A stretch of DNA of 64,000 nt, from assembly GCA_018136815.1 (NCBI GenBank), contig CM030932.1, positions 8,757,628-8,821,627 of the forward strand, given 5' to 3'. The notes below the pieces were generated by a model, which searched no databases, had not been told where the DNA came from, and was given only the letters and a program-made list of their open reading frames with translations. The position numbers were made by a program, and so were the translations under genes. This document shows, in pieces, positions 10,426 through 19,976 of this stretch (position 1 is the first letter of the stretch; each line of letters begins with the position of its first letter). The DNA is from Isochrysis galbana (lineage: Eukaryota > Haptophyta > Isochrysidales > Isochrysidaceae).

Positions 10426-10805
10426 GAAACTGACAGTCAAGACTCGTGGAACACACCGGTGCACAACGCCAAGCACACTTTGGCATTCCAAATGGTTCGA
10501 CGCCACCAGAGAGGAGAGACGAGAGAAAAGAAGAGATGGATTTCGCGCGACGGCGCCTATGACCTCCTGCCCAGCAAGAGAGAGAGGACTTCAAAGGAGC
10601 GAGCGAGAGCCTCCATCCTCCTCCCGCTCTCTCCTAGTAACCCCGTGATAGCAGAAGATAAGAAGCCTCTCTACGAAAGTAGATGGGAGGGAGAGGGGGG
10701 GGAGAGGGAAAGAAAGCGAGCGAGAGAGGAAGAGAGGGAGAGGGAGAGAGAGAGGGAGAGAGAGAGGGAGAGAGGGGGAGAGAGAGAGACTGCCCCCCCG
10801 CTTCA

Positions 10806-12665
10806 ATGGAGCCCTCCCTGCCGCTGCGTGTGCTTCTAGTGGCGCACAACGTGAGCGGTGTATTCGACGACCTCGAGGGCGCACTCGCCGAGTGGGCTGA
10901 CTCGCTCGCCTCTCTCGCCGCCTCTCACAGCGCTGACTTCCTTGCTCTCCACCTTCAGGAGGTGGGGGGCACCCGCTGGAGGGAGGAGGGCAGCCTCGAC
11001 GCGGTGGCACACGTGCTCGACGCTCTGACCGAGAGGATGCCCGACTTCTGGTCCTCCGGGATGCTCATCAATCTCGACACTTCAGAGTCGGCCAGCCGCG
11101 ACTCGACCTTCACAGCGCTTGGCAGCCTCTACCTCGTACGACGAGGCGCACCGATGCGGCGTGTCTCACTCTGGAGGTGGGCGGAGGACGAGGGGGTGGA
11201 GGGAGAGTTCATTAGGCTCTCCGAGCTGCCAGCGCCGCTTCAGTCTCGGCCCGGGCTACCGCTCCGCTACTGCCGCCATGCGCGCTTCCCGCAGGCCATC
11301 TACCCCGAGAAGGTGGACTGGTCACGCAAGGGCCGGATGCTCACACGCTGGCGGTTTGAGGGGGGCACTTCTGGGATGGGCGGTGAGGATGGTGCAGGTA
11401 CGAGCAGAGTTGTCGACCTCGTCAATATTCACAACTTCCACGACGAGTGCAACCTTCGCGCGCTGCAGCACTGCAGCGCCACGCCCCAGGCATCGAGCGC
11501 GTACCTCAAGTCCTCAAGCAGCACGCCGGTTTCCTCGAGCGACATCGACCGGATAGACTCGCCGTCCGGGGTGGAGGAGGACGTGAGCACTGGTGTTAAC
11601 TCAGTGGCCCGCAAGGAAATCGCTGGGACGGCGCAGCTGTCCCCGTTTGCTGCCTGCCGGCGGCGCGCGCTCGCCCTCGTCACGGCAGACGTGCTGGCGC
11701 TCTCCAAGGGCGTCAGCCCGGCGCCTGCCGTCTTCCTCTTTGGAGACTTCAATTTCCGGCTCGACCTGGCGGCTGTTGTCAGGCTTTTCTGCGGGAAGGA
11801 GGGCCTGCGCGCTGCGAGGGCCCTCGACCCTAAGAAAGGAGCATTGCAGCTGAGTACGGTGGGCGCCGCGGCAGGGCCGACCACAGGGGGGCTAGGTGGA
11901 CTCCACAGCTCATTGATGAACAAGGGAAAATGTCGGACCGATGGCGTAGCAGCCGAGGGCGCGGACCAGGACGTAGTACATGGCCAGGAGGGCACACGGC
12001 TACCCATGCGCCCCATCCCCGCATCGAAGCTGGAGCTCGGCAAGAAGCGATTCCTTCTGGGCGAGCCGCGCATCATCGCACGCCGTCTGACCGACTTACG
12101 AATGCTTGACCTTGAGCCGGGGCTGCAATCAGAGCCGCAAGAGCCGACGGCGCACGCGCATTGGAACGACGTCGCGGCGGACTCTGAATCCGACAGAGCT
12201 CCCGCTGAGCGCTACTTTCCCGTGGGGATGCCATTGCATGAGCTGCCTGTGCACTTTGAGCCAACATATGCGTTCCAGCCGCAAGGCGCTGCAACCTCGC
12301 CAGACTCGACATCCGCGTCGCCCTCCAACCCAAGGCCTTTCAAAAGGCGCCGTGGAATCGACTCGTTCATTACGCGCATTGCGGCCCCTATCTTCGATCT
12401 CGGAATTCGAGCCGGAGCGCCCGAGGCCGCGATCGATGCGACCAGCCGCCACGTGCGTGACAACCGACCACTTATTCAGGGCGAGGCTTGGTGCGAGGAG
12501 CTAGGAGGCAAGCGCTGCCCTGCATGGTGTGATCGCGTGCTCATGAACCAAGCGGCGATGGATCTGGTGCGGGAGTCCGCCGAGGAACCGATCTACGATG
12601 CTGTGATGCAACAGCGCATCATTACCGATCATAACAAGGTCTACTTGAGATTCACCTGTGACTGA
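10806..12665 (+). CDS. INPP5A: inositol polyphosphate 5-phosphatase, type I (INPP5A-like)
   Basis: Single-exon 619-residue protein. The start is taken at 10806 (MEPSLPLRVLLVAHNVSGVFDD), because upstream residues are only translated GA repeat. Family landmarks in order are: FLALHLQEVGGTRW, FTALGSLYLV, KVDWSRKGRMLTRWRF, DLVNIHNFHDECNL, FGDFNFRLD (312-320), RCPAWCDRVLMN (570-581) and TDHNKVYLRF near the end. Known members remove the 5-phosphate of Ins(1,4,5)P3 and Ins(1,3,4,5)P4 and so end calcium signalling. The protein has algal insertions at about 215-285 and 340-560 that lengthen it beyond the animal enzyme. The last motif reads DHN-K-V where most relatives have a Pro after the Lys. No C-terminal CAAX box is present, so membrane attachment by prenylation is unlikely. 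Confidence 0.92.
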   Translation: MEPSLPLRVLLVAHNVSGVFDDLEGALAEWADSLASLAASHSADFLALHLQEVGGTRWREEGSLDAVAHVLDALTERMPDFWSSGMLINLDTSESASRDSTFTALGSLYLVRRGAPMRRVSLWRWAEDEGVEGEFIRLSELPAPLQSRPGLPLRYCRHARFPQAIYPEKVDWSRKGRMLTRWRFEGGTSGMGGEDGAGTSRVVDLVNIHNFHDECNLRALQHCSATPQASSAYLKSSSSTPVSSSDIDRIDSPSGVEEDVSTGVNSVARKEIAGTAQLSPFAACRRRALALVTADVLALSKGVSPAPAVFLFGDFNFRLDLAAVVRLFCGKEGLRAARALDPKKGALQLSTVGAAAGPTTGGLGGLHSSLMNKGKCRTDGVAAEGADQDVVHGQEGTRLPMRPIPASKLELGKKRFLLGEPRIIARRLTDLRMLDLEPGLQSEPQEPTAHAHWNDVAADSESDRAPAERYFPVGMPLHELPVHFEPTYAFQPQGAATSPDSTSASPSNPRPFKRRRGIDSFITRIAAPIFDLGIRAGAPEAAIDATSRHVRDNRPLIQGEAWCEELGGKRCPAWCDRVLMNQAAMDLVRESAEEPIYDAVMQQRIITDHNKVYLRFTCD

Positions 12666-13244
12666 ATCTCTGCTTGTCGCAATGTGTTCAGTAAGGCATC
12701 CACATTCGAGTGGCGGCTAGTTCGTACTTCTTGAATCGGCCTAGGGCCGGAGTGCCCCAATTTGCTTGGGGTCTATTGATGGTCTCGGGCAATCACTCCG
12801 CTTCAACGAGCCGGGGGCGTGCGGACGCCGCGATTTCGTCGACGATGTGCACCCTCTGCCGGTACAATTCGAAGCTGTGCCCTTGTGCCCCTGCTTGTTT
12901 GTTGCTGGCCTGGTGGAAGACAATGAGATTTATGTGTGCTATGTCCTGCGGTCGTGCTCCTGTACTTTTGTGACTCCTTTGGTGTGATATCGCATATGAA
13001 TCGCACATGCATGTACGCTGTGACCTAATCATGACTGTGCACATGTACTACTATTGAGTCCGTGCTCCATTCTATGGCAAATGGTGATTGATGCATGCTC
13101 GATGCGCTCAATCAGCTCTTGCGCCGTATATGTATGTGTATGATAATGTAATAGTAAGAACTACTGAGGTCGCGTTCCGTCGAAACTCGACCATCCCAAG
13201 CCATCGAATGTCGCCATCGTCGTTTAGCTTGCGCATGAACCTAC
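12666..13244. other. intergenic, nothing recognised
   Basis: This is the 3' flank of the phosphatase. There is no coding or RNA gene signal, and the first repeat feature is the LINE hairpin at 13268. Confidence 0.4.
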
Positions 13245-13267
13245 TTGCTTATACGTGGGGGGATGAA

Positions 13268-13283
13268 AACTATTGTTATAGTT
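13268..13283 (+). promoter_or_regulatory. stem-loop just before ORF1 start (copy C)
   Basis: Arms AACTAT and ATAGTT enclose loop TGTT, six nt before the ATG at 13290. Confidence 0.65.
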
Positions 13284-13289
13284 CGAGCG

Positions 13290-13853
13290 ATGGAGCGCGC
13301 GCCGACCGCTCCTGATCCCCAGCCCCCCGCCGTCACGACGCCCCACAGGGGCCGCTCCAAGCCGCCGGAGCCGAAGCGCTCACAGGCCGCCCCCCTGATA
13401 GACAGCGACGTCGACATGGTCCTTCCTCCCTCGCCTCCCCACCAGGCGCAGAAGCAGGGAACGGGGGGAGCCCTATTCCCTGCAGACCAGCAGAGCCAGC
13501 CCCTGGCTCTGCCGCCTGCCTCCACTGGCTTGCCAGCCCAACAAGGACTCCCCATGGTGGGTGGCAGCCTTGCTGCCACCCCCATGGTGGCAACTCCTAC
13601 CACCAGTGCACCCCTCGTGGGCGGGCACTTCGCACAACAATCAATCTTGGGGGCCTTTTCGGCCTCCAACTCTTCAAAAAGCAGCACCCAGAAATCGTAC
13701 GCTGAGGCGGCTGGACCCAAGGCACAGACGCCAACACACACACAGCAAGCCCCACCTCAACCCACTTATCGCCGGGAGCCCGCAGCGCGAGCCCCGGCGG
13801 CGGTGAGAGAGCGGCGCGGCGCGCCGCCATCGCGCTACGCCATGACAAGATGA
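13290..13853 (+). CDS. LINE-family ORF1 (copy C), 187 residues
   Basis: This is the longest intact copy of the MERA protein. It shares QPPAVTTP, RGRSKPPEPKRSQA, DSDVDM, LPPSPP, LFPAD and QQ-rich blocks with copy A, then GLPMVGGSLAATPMV, and ends in a basic tail (RREPAARAPAAVRERRGAPPSRYAMTR). It is proline, alanine and glutamine rich and probably disordered, with basic patches suited to RNA binding. The start at 13290 is chosen because the same MERA start follows a hairpin in the other copies. The coding strand itself contains a 9-bp hairpin (GGTGGCAGC, loop CTT). No RNA-recognition domain can be seen. Confidence 0.6.
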   Translation: MERAPTAPDPQPPAVTTPHRGRSKPPEPKRSQAAPLIDSDVDMVLPPSPPHQAQKQGTGGALFPADQQSQPLALPPASTGLPAQQGLPMVGGSLAATPMVATPTTSAPLVGGHFAQQSILGAFSASNSSKSSTQKSYAEAAGPKAQTPTHTQQAPPQPTYRREPAARAPAAVRERRGAPPSRYAMTR

Positions 13854-14059
13854 TTAAAAGATACCTAGGGGGCACTGCCACACAAGGCACACTAACGGTA
13901 TAGAACCAAAAATGGCACAAGACACCCTGTGATACCCCCTCCTAAGCGGAGTACGGATGGGATCCGAATGACGCTTACACAAATTGAACACAAACAAATG
14001 TCTGTCAAATGTGGATGGAAAAGCAAGGTGCAACTTGGCCAACAAAAAGGGCCAATCTT

Positions 14060-14275
14060 TCCCAAAGGGACAATTCCTGCCCCAGCAGGGGAGAAGAGAG
14101 AGAAGAGAGACGAGACAGCGGTGCAGCCGAGCGGTCAGAAGGACTTACCCTCCCAGTTGGGGAGGAGAGAGAAGAGAGAAGGGACGGAAGTGCAACAACG
14201 CAGCCGAGCCGGTCAGATGGACCAACCCTCCCAGTCGGGGAGGAGAGAGAAGAGATGACCGTGCAGCCAAGTGGT
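14060..14275 (+). repeat. imperfect tandem repeat, unit about 70-75 nt
   Basis: The block ccc/agtcggggaggagagagaagagaga, followed by gtgcagc.gagc.ggtcaga.gga, recurs about three times. It is open in two frames (EREERRD, GRREKR), which is expected of a repeat whose length is a multiple of three. It is not evidence of a gene. Confidence 0.7.
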
Positions 14276-14422
14276 CAGAGGGACTGCGAACCCTCCAGCG
14301 CCGTGAGTACCGAGAGGGAGCCTCGGTACCCGCGGCACCACTGACAAGAGGCGTGGGCTACGGAACTGGGCACGACTGGGCCCGATATCAGCCGCTCTAG
14401 ACGCCTCAGATCCCACTTTGGA

Positions 14423-15115
14423 GTGGTGGCCGAGGCGCCTTCCTGGGGCGAGCACTGGCACCGAACAGGTTGCCACCATGGCTCTGCGCATCATGCAGGG
14501 GGTCTTGGAGACCCCCTCCAACAGTGGGAAACCCTCCCACCCCAAGAGCACCTCATGTGGGAGGGCAGCTCAGCTGCCCTCCCCATGGTGGAAACCTCTA
14601 CCATCAGTGCACCCAACATGGGAGGGCACTTCACAACCATCAACCCCATACGGAGAGCACCCCATGCCTCTGTTTTTCAACTTGTTGACACAATTCTCGT
14701 CTTCACCCCACTCTTGTGGGCCACTAGTACCAATCACTCAGTGCCCTGCCTTGGGCCCTCTCTCAACACAAGACTCCCTCTCCCACGCCCCCTTCACACT
14801 TCAACCAACCCAAACGGCACGAACCCCCCCGCCCTCTGTTCAAAGCACCAAAAATTTCAATTCAAGACACATGTTGATACACTTTTCGTTTTCACCCCAC
14901 GCTTGTGGGCCACAAGTACCTACAACTCAGTGCCCTGCCTTGGGCCCTCTTTCAACACTTCACTCCATCTCCCACTCCCTCATCCCACTACAACCAACCC
15001 AAGAAGCACAAACCCCCTCGCCCTCGGATTCAAACACCAAAAATTTCGACTCAAGACCAGAGGGAGGACATGTTTTGAGGCGGCGTCGCTGCCCATGCCT
15101 AGCGCAAGGGAATAG
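14423..15115 (+). CDS. LINE-derived ORF with two tandem 63-residue units
   Basis: An open frame of 230 residues. The units FTPLLWATSTNHSVPCLGPS and FTPRLWATSTYNSVPCLGPS each begin a block ending with KHQKFQFKTH or KHQKFRLKTR. The DNA unit is about 195 nt (14690-15075). A third, diverged unit lies at about 30555-30290 on the minus strand. The first part repeats the hairpin block of copy B at 9255-9470. No known domain is seen. Open frames exist in two registers, so coding status is uncertain; the conserved signal may be the DNA or RNA rather than the peptide. Confidence 0.4.
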   Translation: MVAEAPSWGEHWHRTGCHHGSAHHAGGLGDPLQQWETLPPQEHLMWEGSSAALPMVETSTISAPNMGGHFTTINPIRRAPHASVFQLVDTILVFTPLLWATSTNHSVPCLGPSLNTRLPLPRPLHTSTNPNGTNPPALCSKHQKFQFKTHVDTLFVFTPRLWATSTYNSVPCLGPSFNTSLHLPLPHPTTTNPRSTNPLALGFKHQKFRLKTRGRTCFEAASLPMPSARE

Positions 15116-15430
15116 CGCCCCCACTCAAACATCTCCTTCCCCAAAGCTCCTCTTTGAGGAGTTGCTCCTCACCCTCCCATTAGGCCCCCTTGCCTGCGAG
15201 ACCAAAACAGGATCTTGGCGTGGGGGGCTGCTTGAATGTGGAGGGAGGGGTGCTCCGGCTAGCGCAGGTAGTGAGCTAGTGAAGAGCTGGGTGGCATAAG
15301 GGGGAAGGGTGCTTGCGCTCGCCGCGGCAGGGAGTCCTGTCTTGTGTGCGCGCTAGTCCCGTTCCTTTGCCGCGCCGCGACCCATAAAAATTTGTTTAAA
15401 ATTAAATTAATAGTTTTGAAAATGAAAAGT

Positions 15431-15996
15431 CCAAATTGAATGGGTTTCGTTTAACTTTAAAACATTTACTAGTGCCACGCCACCGTTACCTCGAGTTGCG
15501 CTGCGGCGCAGTGCAGACGGAGCTCGTGCAGACGGAGCTCCATTGGTCAATGCTCCCGCGTCGCGGCAGAGACGGGCTAGATGCACAAGAAATTGTATCG
15601 CTCAAAAATGAGTCCACGACCACGACGTGGGGAAAGACGGATGTGCCGCAACCATCCAGCAGTGGGATGAGAGCTCTTGATTTCTCAATGAAAAGTCTTA
15701 GTACACAGTATCCACAACAAGTAGATGTTCATTATGGTGCAAGAGATTGCGGCCCATGATTTGATTAGAGCGCCTTGATGGCCTTGAATCGTAAGCACTA
15801 GAAGGTCAAGACTTGCACAGGCGGGTTAGACCAAATTTGAACATAGGCCGAGGTAGGAATGGCAGGCCAAGGTTTGGCTCCACGGAGGGTCTGCCTCGCT
15901 GCCGGTGAGCCTGGAAGCGGTTGATGGTGCCACAGTTCGTTTACGCACGATTTTCGACCCAAACCTCTCCATTGGTTTGATGTTGCCACAGTCCGT
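15431..15996. other. intergenic, nothing recognised
   Basis: 3' flank of the LPMO-GH8 gene (minus strand) and of the LINE tail. A short duplication, gtgcagacggagctc, appears twice at 15511-15540. No gene is supported. Confidence 0.4.
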
Positions 15997-18927
15997 CTAC
16001 GCGCGATCTTCGACGCAGACCTCTCCATCCGCAGTGAGCACACAAGCGGCACGTTCCGGGTCGTACTTGCATCGCTTAGGCGAACCACTGCCGAGCGTGG
16101 CAAAGAACTTCGGGCACTCGACAGGGTTGCGGCGAGCTGGGTCGGTGTTGCACCATTGCTTCGGATCGAGGGCCCGGACGTCGACTAGGGTAGCGGCCCA
16201 AACTGAGCACGGGGTTGGCAATACTAGCGGGGGCGGAGGGGGTGGGGGCGGGGGCGGGGGCGGGGGCGCAGGTGGTGATGGGCAGCCGAAGGTGATAGGT
16301 CCCAAGTTGCAACGCCATTTCCCATCAGCTCGCTTTCGATAGACGCACTCACCGCAACCGCCCGCACAACTTCCCAATTCATATGAGGCGGGATTATCTA
16401 CCGAAGCGGTAGGCTCAACGAAGCGATCCTCGCACTCGCATTTGAGAATTCGGTCGTACTGCCCCGATGTACCTGCCGTGGTAGAGCTGCACCACTCATT
16501 CGCCATTGTCCCCGCCAGGCGTGTCTCGTATACCGTGAAGTCCAGTTCAGGGCAGGGTGCCTCCGGTGAGGATGAAGGGGGCGGCAAGGGCGAGGGCGAG
16601 GGCGGAAGCGGCGAGGGCGAGGGCGAGGGCGAGGGCGAGGGCGAGGGCGAGGGCGAGGGCGAGGGCGAGGGCGAGGGCGAGGGCGAGGGCGAGGGATGCG
16701 GCGAGGGCGAGAGGGGTGGCGAAGGCTTAGACGGTTGTGGGGAAGGTAGGGGCGAGCCGGATGCACCCATTGAGCGAAGAAGCGGCGCAACCAATTTCAG
16801 GTCGCCGGTCAAGGTGATTGTCGCAATCGCCACCCAACAGCCGCTATAGTAGTCATTGATGCTTAAGCTCTCAATCCTGGCAGCCAGTGTGTTCAGCGCC
16901 GTCAGCTGCGCTGATTCGGAGACGGTTGTCAGCGGTATCATAAGGCTCGTTGACATTGGCCCAATCATGAAGCCGTTCCACATCCAATTCGAATGGATGC
17001 TTGTCACATCGCATCCAGTGTCCAACTCACCGTCGGTGCGCAACGTCTCCTCAATGTGTGAAGCGACTCGTGCAAGATACTTCGCTGCGCTTGAGGTGCC
17101 GTACAACAGAGAATCAGCGGCTACCCGCCAAACAGAACGAGAGGCTTCAGATCCGAACTCTGCGGCAGGTGTACCGCTTCCTGAGCATCCGGCGGTCCCT
17201 GCATTCCCGCTTGTGCTCTGAGATGGCACCCACCAATTCGTGATAAGCCCTGTCGCCTCGCACTGTGCCTCGTCCAAGAGCATGTAGCTCGTTTCGATCA
17301 ATGCGTCCCAGGCAGGGGCGAGACTTGCTCCCTCGGCGGCATTCGAGCCAAAGGTCGGCGCGAAATTGACCATGTAATCACGAAACGCGCGGTAGTGGCC
17401 CGGAGCATGATAAGATGGATTGTTGCAATCCCAACCCCCCCAGCACGAGCCAAGCCTGAGGATGCGCAATGGCTCGCCGTTGGAAGCCATCAGGGTACTG
17501 TGCGGTAGTGAATTGTGAAACAAGAATGATTTGCAAGACTTATACGTCCACTGTGCGAGTTCCGTCCACCACGGTGGACGCGGGTCGTCATCACGTGTTG
17601 CGAGCACGAGTAGGAGCATGCCCATGATGGCGTCCTCGTCGCCATCCGGTGCCGAGCCGGTGCCAATCTCGGCAGTGACCGCGTCATCAAATTTCCAAGA
17701 CGGCAGGCACTCATGTGTATCGTTTTCTCCACACATCAGGGTCTCCTGGCAGGAATTGTTCTCGGTGAGCTCGCACATCAGACGCCAACCAAGGAACAGC
17801 TCAAGCCCAGTTTGTAGAACAAATGTGCGCGATGGATGGGAGGAGGGCATTGCTGCAGCGAGCAGTCCCGCGAGCATAAGGCCGTATCCTTGCCCTTCTG
17901 ATACGATGCCACCTGCGGCTCCACCGGAACTGTGAACGACTCGTGCATCATTTGTGCTGCGAAAGTCTACCGTCGAGGTGAGCATGTCTAGCAGAGCCGT
18001 GTAGCGCGCGAGGCTGAGTTCATGTGCGCTTGTGTTCATCCACGAGGACAGGGTTGGCGTCATGAAGTCGCCGGTATGTTGATAGGGCGAAGACGGTGGC
18101 AACGGCGACGGGGAGATGGCAGGTGGTGGTGACGGTGGTGGCGGAGATGCGTCTTCTGGGACTCCAGAGTAGCTGGCGACTTGCGGCCCGACAAGGTATT
18201 GAGCGCCTTTCTCGCCATCGTAGGCACGTCTGTAGCTGTCTTGGTTAGTTGGCAAGTGGTCCGCGTTGTAAATGGTTACGACAGGGCTAGTCTTACTCAG
18301 AAAGGTTGTCGGGTCTTCTGCTGTCCCGACGACTGTCACGTCGGCGCACGTCACGTACAGCTCAATGTTGGACAGCGCCTGGACTGTGATCCACTCCCAC
18401 CTCAACACGCAGTGATCGCATGAAGGTAGCCAATCCGGGAGAGTGATGGTGTACTTGCTCAGAGGAAGCGGATCTGTCCATCCTGGCGTGCTCAAATACT
18501 CAGGCAAAGATGCCTGATCCATGCAGCCGACAAAGTCGTGTAACTTGATCCAGGTCACTGGTGCAGTTTTTTCGGTGTCGTAGCTGATCCACAACGAGCA
18601 GTCACCAGGATGACGAGCCTCTATCTGCCACTCGAGATCAAGCTGACTGCCCGCAGTCAGTGTCGTTTGTGGCGCACCAGTTGCAAAGTCGTGACAGCGG
18701 AAAGAGGTCGGGCCGTACTGGTATCCAGACTGGAGCGATGGACCGTTCTGCACCGTGAAGGGCGGCTCTCTGTACCGGTACTCCCCCATGTGCTGGTCTG
18801 TGGGGTACGCCCAGGCCATGGGGCGAGGAGCAGGCTTCGTCAGATACCCATGTGGTTCTACAAGGACGAGGACTGCTGCCAGCACGAGAAGCCTTGCCGT
18901 AGAGGAGGAGGAGCAGCCTGTCGGCAT
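15997..18927 (-). CDS. secreted LPMO-GH8 fusion with cysteine-rich modules
   Basis: 976 residues from the start at 18927 (an upstream in-frame ATG at 19041 adds 38 residues). Residues 1-25 are a signal peptide. Cleavage would expose His26 (HGYLTKPAPRP), as in copper lytic polysaccharide monooxygenases. A second candidate copper ligand is His106 (EARHPGDC), and LPDWLPSCDHCVLRWEW...CADVTV matches the AA15/AA10-type fold. After a proline-rich linker (260-282) comes a GH8 domain (about 290-735) with IVSEGQGYGLMLAG (candidate acid Glu344) and PDGDEDAIMGMLLL. A (Ser-Pro)n linker encoded by a hexamer repeat follows, then module X (PCPELDFTV...FGCP) and module Y (WCNTDPARRNPVECPKFFA). Enzymes of these families cut cellulose, chitin or related glycans by oxidation and by hydrolysis. 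Both activities in one protein suggest attack on crystalline wall or scale polysaccharide. Enzyme activity is inferred, not shown. Confidence 0.85.
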   Translation of the reverse strand: MPTGCSSSSTARLLVLAAVLVLVEPHGYLTKPAPRPMAWAYPTDQHMGEYRYREPPFTVQNGPSLQSGYQYGPTSFRCHDFATGAPQTTLTAGSQLDLEWQIEARHPGDCSLWISYDTEKTAPVTWIKLHDFVGCMDQASLPEYLSTPGWTDPLPLSKYTITLPDWLPSCDHCVLRWEWITVQALSNIELYVTCADVTVVGTAEDPTTFLSKTSPVVTIYNADHLPTNQDSYRRAYDGEKGAQYLVGPQVASYSGVPEDASPPPPSPPPAISPSPLPPSSPYQHTGDFMTPTLSSWMNTSAHELSLARYTALLDMLTSTVDFRSTNDARVVHSSGGAAGGIVSEGQGYGLMLAGLLAAAMPSSHPSRTFVLQTGLELFLGWRLMCELTENNSCQETLMCGENDTHECLPSWKFDDAVTAEIGTGSAPDGDEDAIMGMLLLVLATRDDDPRPPWWTELAQWTYKSCKSFLFHNSLPHSTLMASNGEPLRILRLGSCWGGWDCNNPSYHAPGHYRAFRDYMVNFAPTFGSNAAEGASLAPAWDALIETSYMLLDEAQCEATGLITNWWVPSQSTSGNAGTAGCSGSGTPAAEFGSEASRSVWRVAADSLLYGTSSAAKYLARVASHIEETLRTDGELDTGCDVTSIHSNWMWNGFMIGPMSTSLMIPLTTVSESAQLTALNTLAARIESLSINDYYSGCWVAIATITLTGDLKLVAPLLRSMGASGSPLPSPQPSKPSPPLSPSPHPSPSPSPSPSPSPSPSPSPSPSPSPSPSPLPPSPSPLPPPSSSPEAPCPELDFTVYETRLAGTMANEWCSSTTAGTSGQYDRILKCECEDRFVEPTASVDNPASYELGSCAGGCGECVYRKRADGKWRCNLGPITFGCPSPPAPPPPPPPPPPPPPLVLPTPCSVWAATLVDVRALDPKQWCNTDPARRNPVECPKFFATLGSGSPKRCKYDPERAACVLTADGEVCVEDRA
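16590..16700. repeat. GGGCGA hexamer repeat inside GH8 gene linker
   Basis: About 17 near-perfect copies encode a Ser-Pro string on the minus strand. It forms the linker between the GH8 domain and the cysteine modules and is likely to vary in length between strains. Confidence 0.95.
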
Positions 18928-19770
18928 GATGCCCGCCTGGTAGCTCGTCGTTCCCTCTTCTCTCCTGCTCGCTCGCTCTCTCCCCGTCCTCATAGTAGAG
19001 AACCGAGAATCCCCAAATAAGAAGGAGATGCCAGTCATCACAGTTGCGGAAGAGAGAGGAGAGGAGAGAGGAGAGAGAGAGAGAGAGGGCCAGCGGCGCC
19101 GCCCGCCCCGGACGCGCGCGAAAGAAGGCGCTCTCAGGTCTCTGAGTTTCCTATGTGTCTATCACGCTCTTCCTTCGTAACGGCCGAGCTCGCGGAGGAA
19201 GCCCCGCGAAGACGCAGGACGACGGGCCGGCAGGCGATGGGACAGTGCGTGAGAAAGAAGAGGAGTGTAGGGACTTGCAAGCGGAGATGACCACCTGGTC
19301 CTTGCGAAAGCGGCCATGAGGTCTGCACGAAAGCGAAGGCGGGCAACAAGCCAAGAGAACCATGGGCAGTGGAGGCTTGAAAATGGGTCGTGGAGAGTGG
19401 ACGAGAATCCGGTGAGTGAGTGTGGCTCGGTCGTGGAGAGAGAGTGCTCCGACCTCCCCTCCCCCGTGGCTCGTAGTGCTGATGTTCGATCTTCCTTCGC
19501 CTTCGCCATGTACCATGTACCATGTGAATGCGAGAGAGTGGAAATACAACTAGAGTATGATATATATAGAGAGAGTAGGCAAATTGAATGAATAAAATAG
19601 ATCATAGCAAAGCTAGTACTACTAGCAGTAGTACAAAGTACAAAGCGAGAGAACAACAGCTGCCAGGTGCATGGTCGTGTTCCGTCGAAAGTTGATCATG
19701 GACTGTACGGTAGTTTCAAAACTACAACATTGGATAATACTACTACTAATAATATAACATCTGAGCAGCT

Positions 19771-19865
19771 TTAGTACCACTACTGCCACTAGCCACTAGC
19801 CACTAGCCCTAGCCCGGTACTATCACGACACCCCTCACAGCGCACCTGCCCGTACGCCTTGACTT
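19771..19865 (+). repeat. dispersed ~90-bp repeat, copy 1 of 3
   Basis: It shares ttagtaccactact.ccactagcc, agcccggtac, cacgaca.ccctca.cgcacctgcccgtac.cctt with 27187-27263 and 63770-63845. All three lie on the plus strand, each preceded by a (taa)n-like tract. The nature of the repeat is unknown. Confidence 0.7.
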
Positions 19866-19976
19866 GTGTGTTGACACCACAGACACATACGCATATGCAT
19901 CCCTTCGAATCTCGCCCCTCGCAGACCCCCAGCTCCCATTATCATTACCCATTATACCTCTCCACAAATCAATAGG

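Larger units (their letters stand above)
13245..15430 (+). mobile_element. LINE-family composite: ORF1 copy C, tandem repeats, and 3' end
   Basis: In order: hairpin (13268-13283), ORF1 (13290-13853), a purine-rich tandem repeat (14060-14270), a second ORF-containing block with strong hairpins (14420-15115), and the family 3' end (15100-15390) with a CTCCTC-TTT-GAGGAG stem. The 3' end matches 27790-27486 and 30240-30085 on the minus strand and runs into an A/T-rich tail (aaaaatttgtttaaaattaaatt). The block order may reflect one long element or two insertions side by side. Confidence 0.65.

Noticed and set aside
11119-12504. Alternative frames within the phosphatase gene
   Set aside because: Shadows of a GC-rich coding sequence; only the frame from 10806 matches a protein family.
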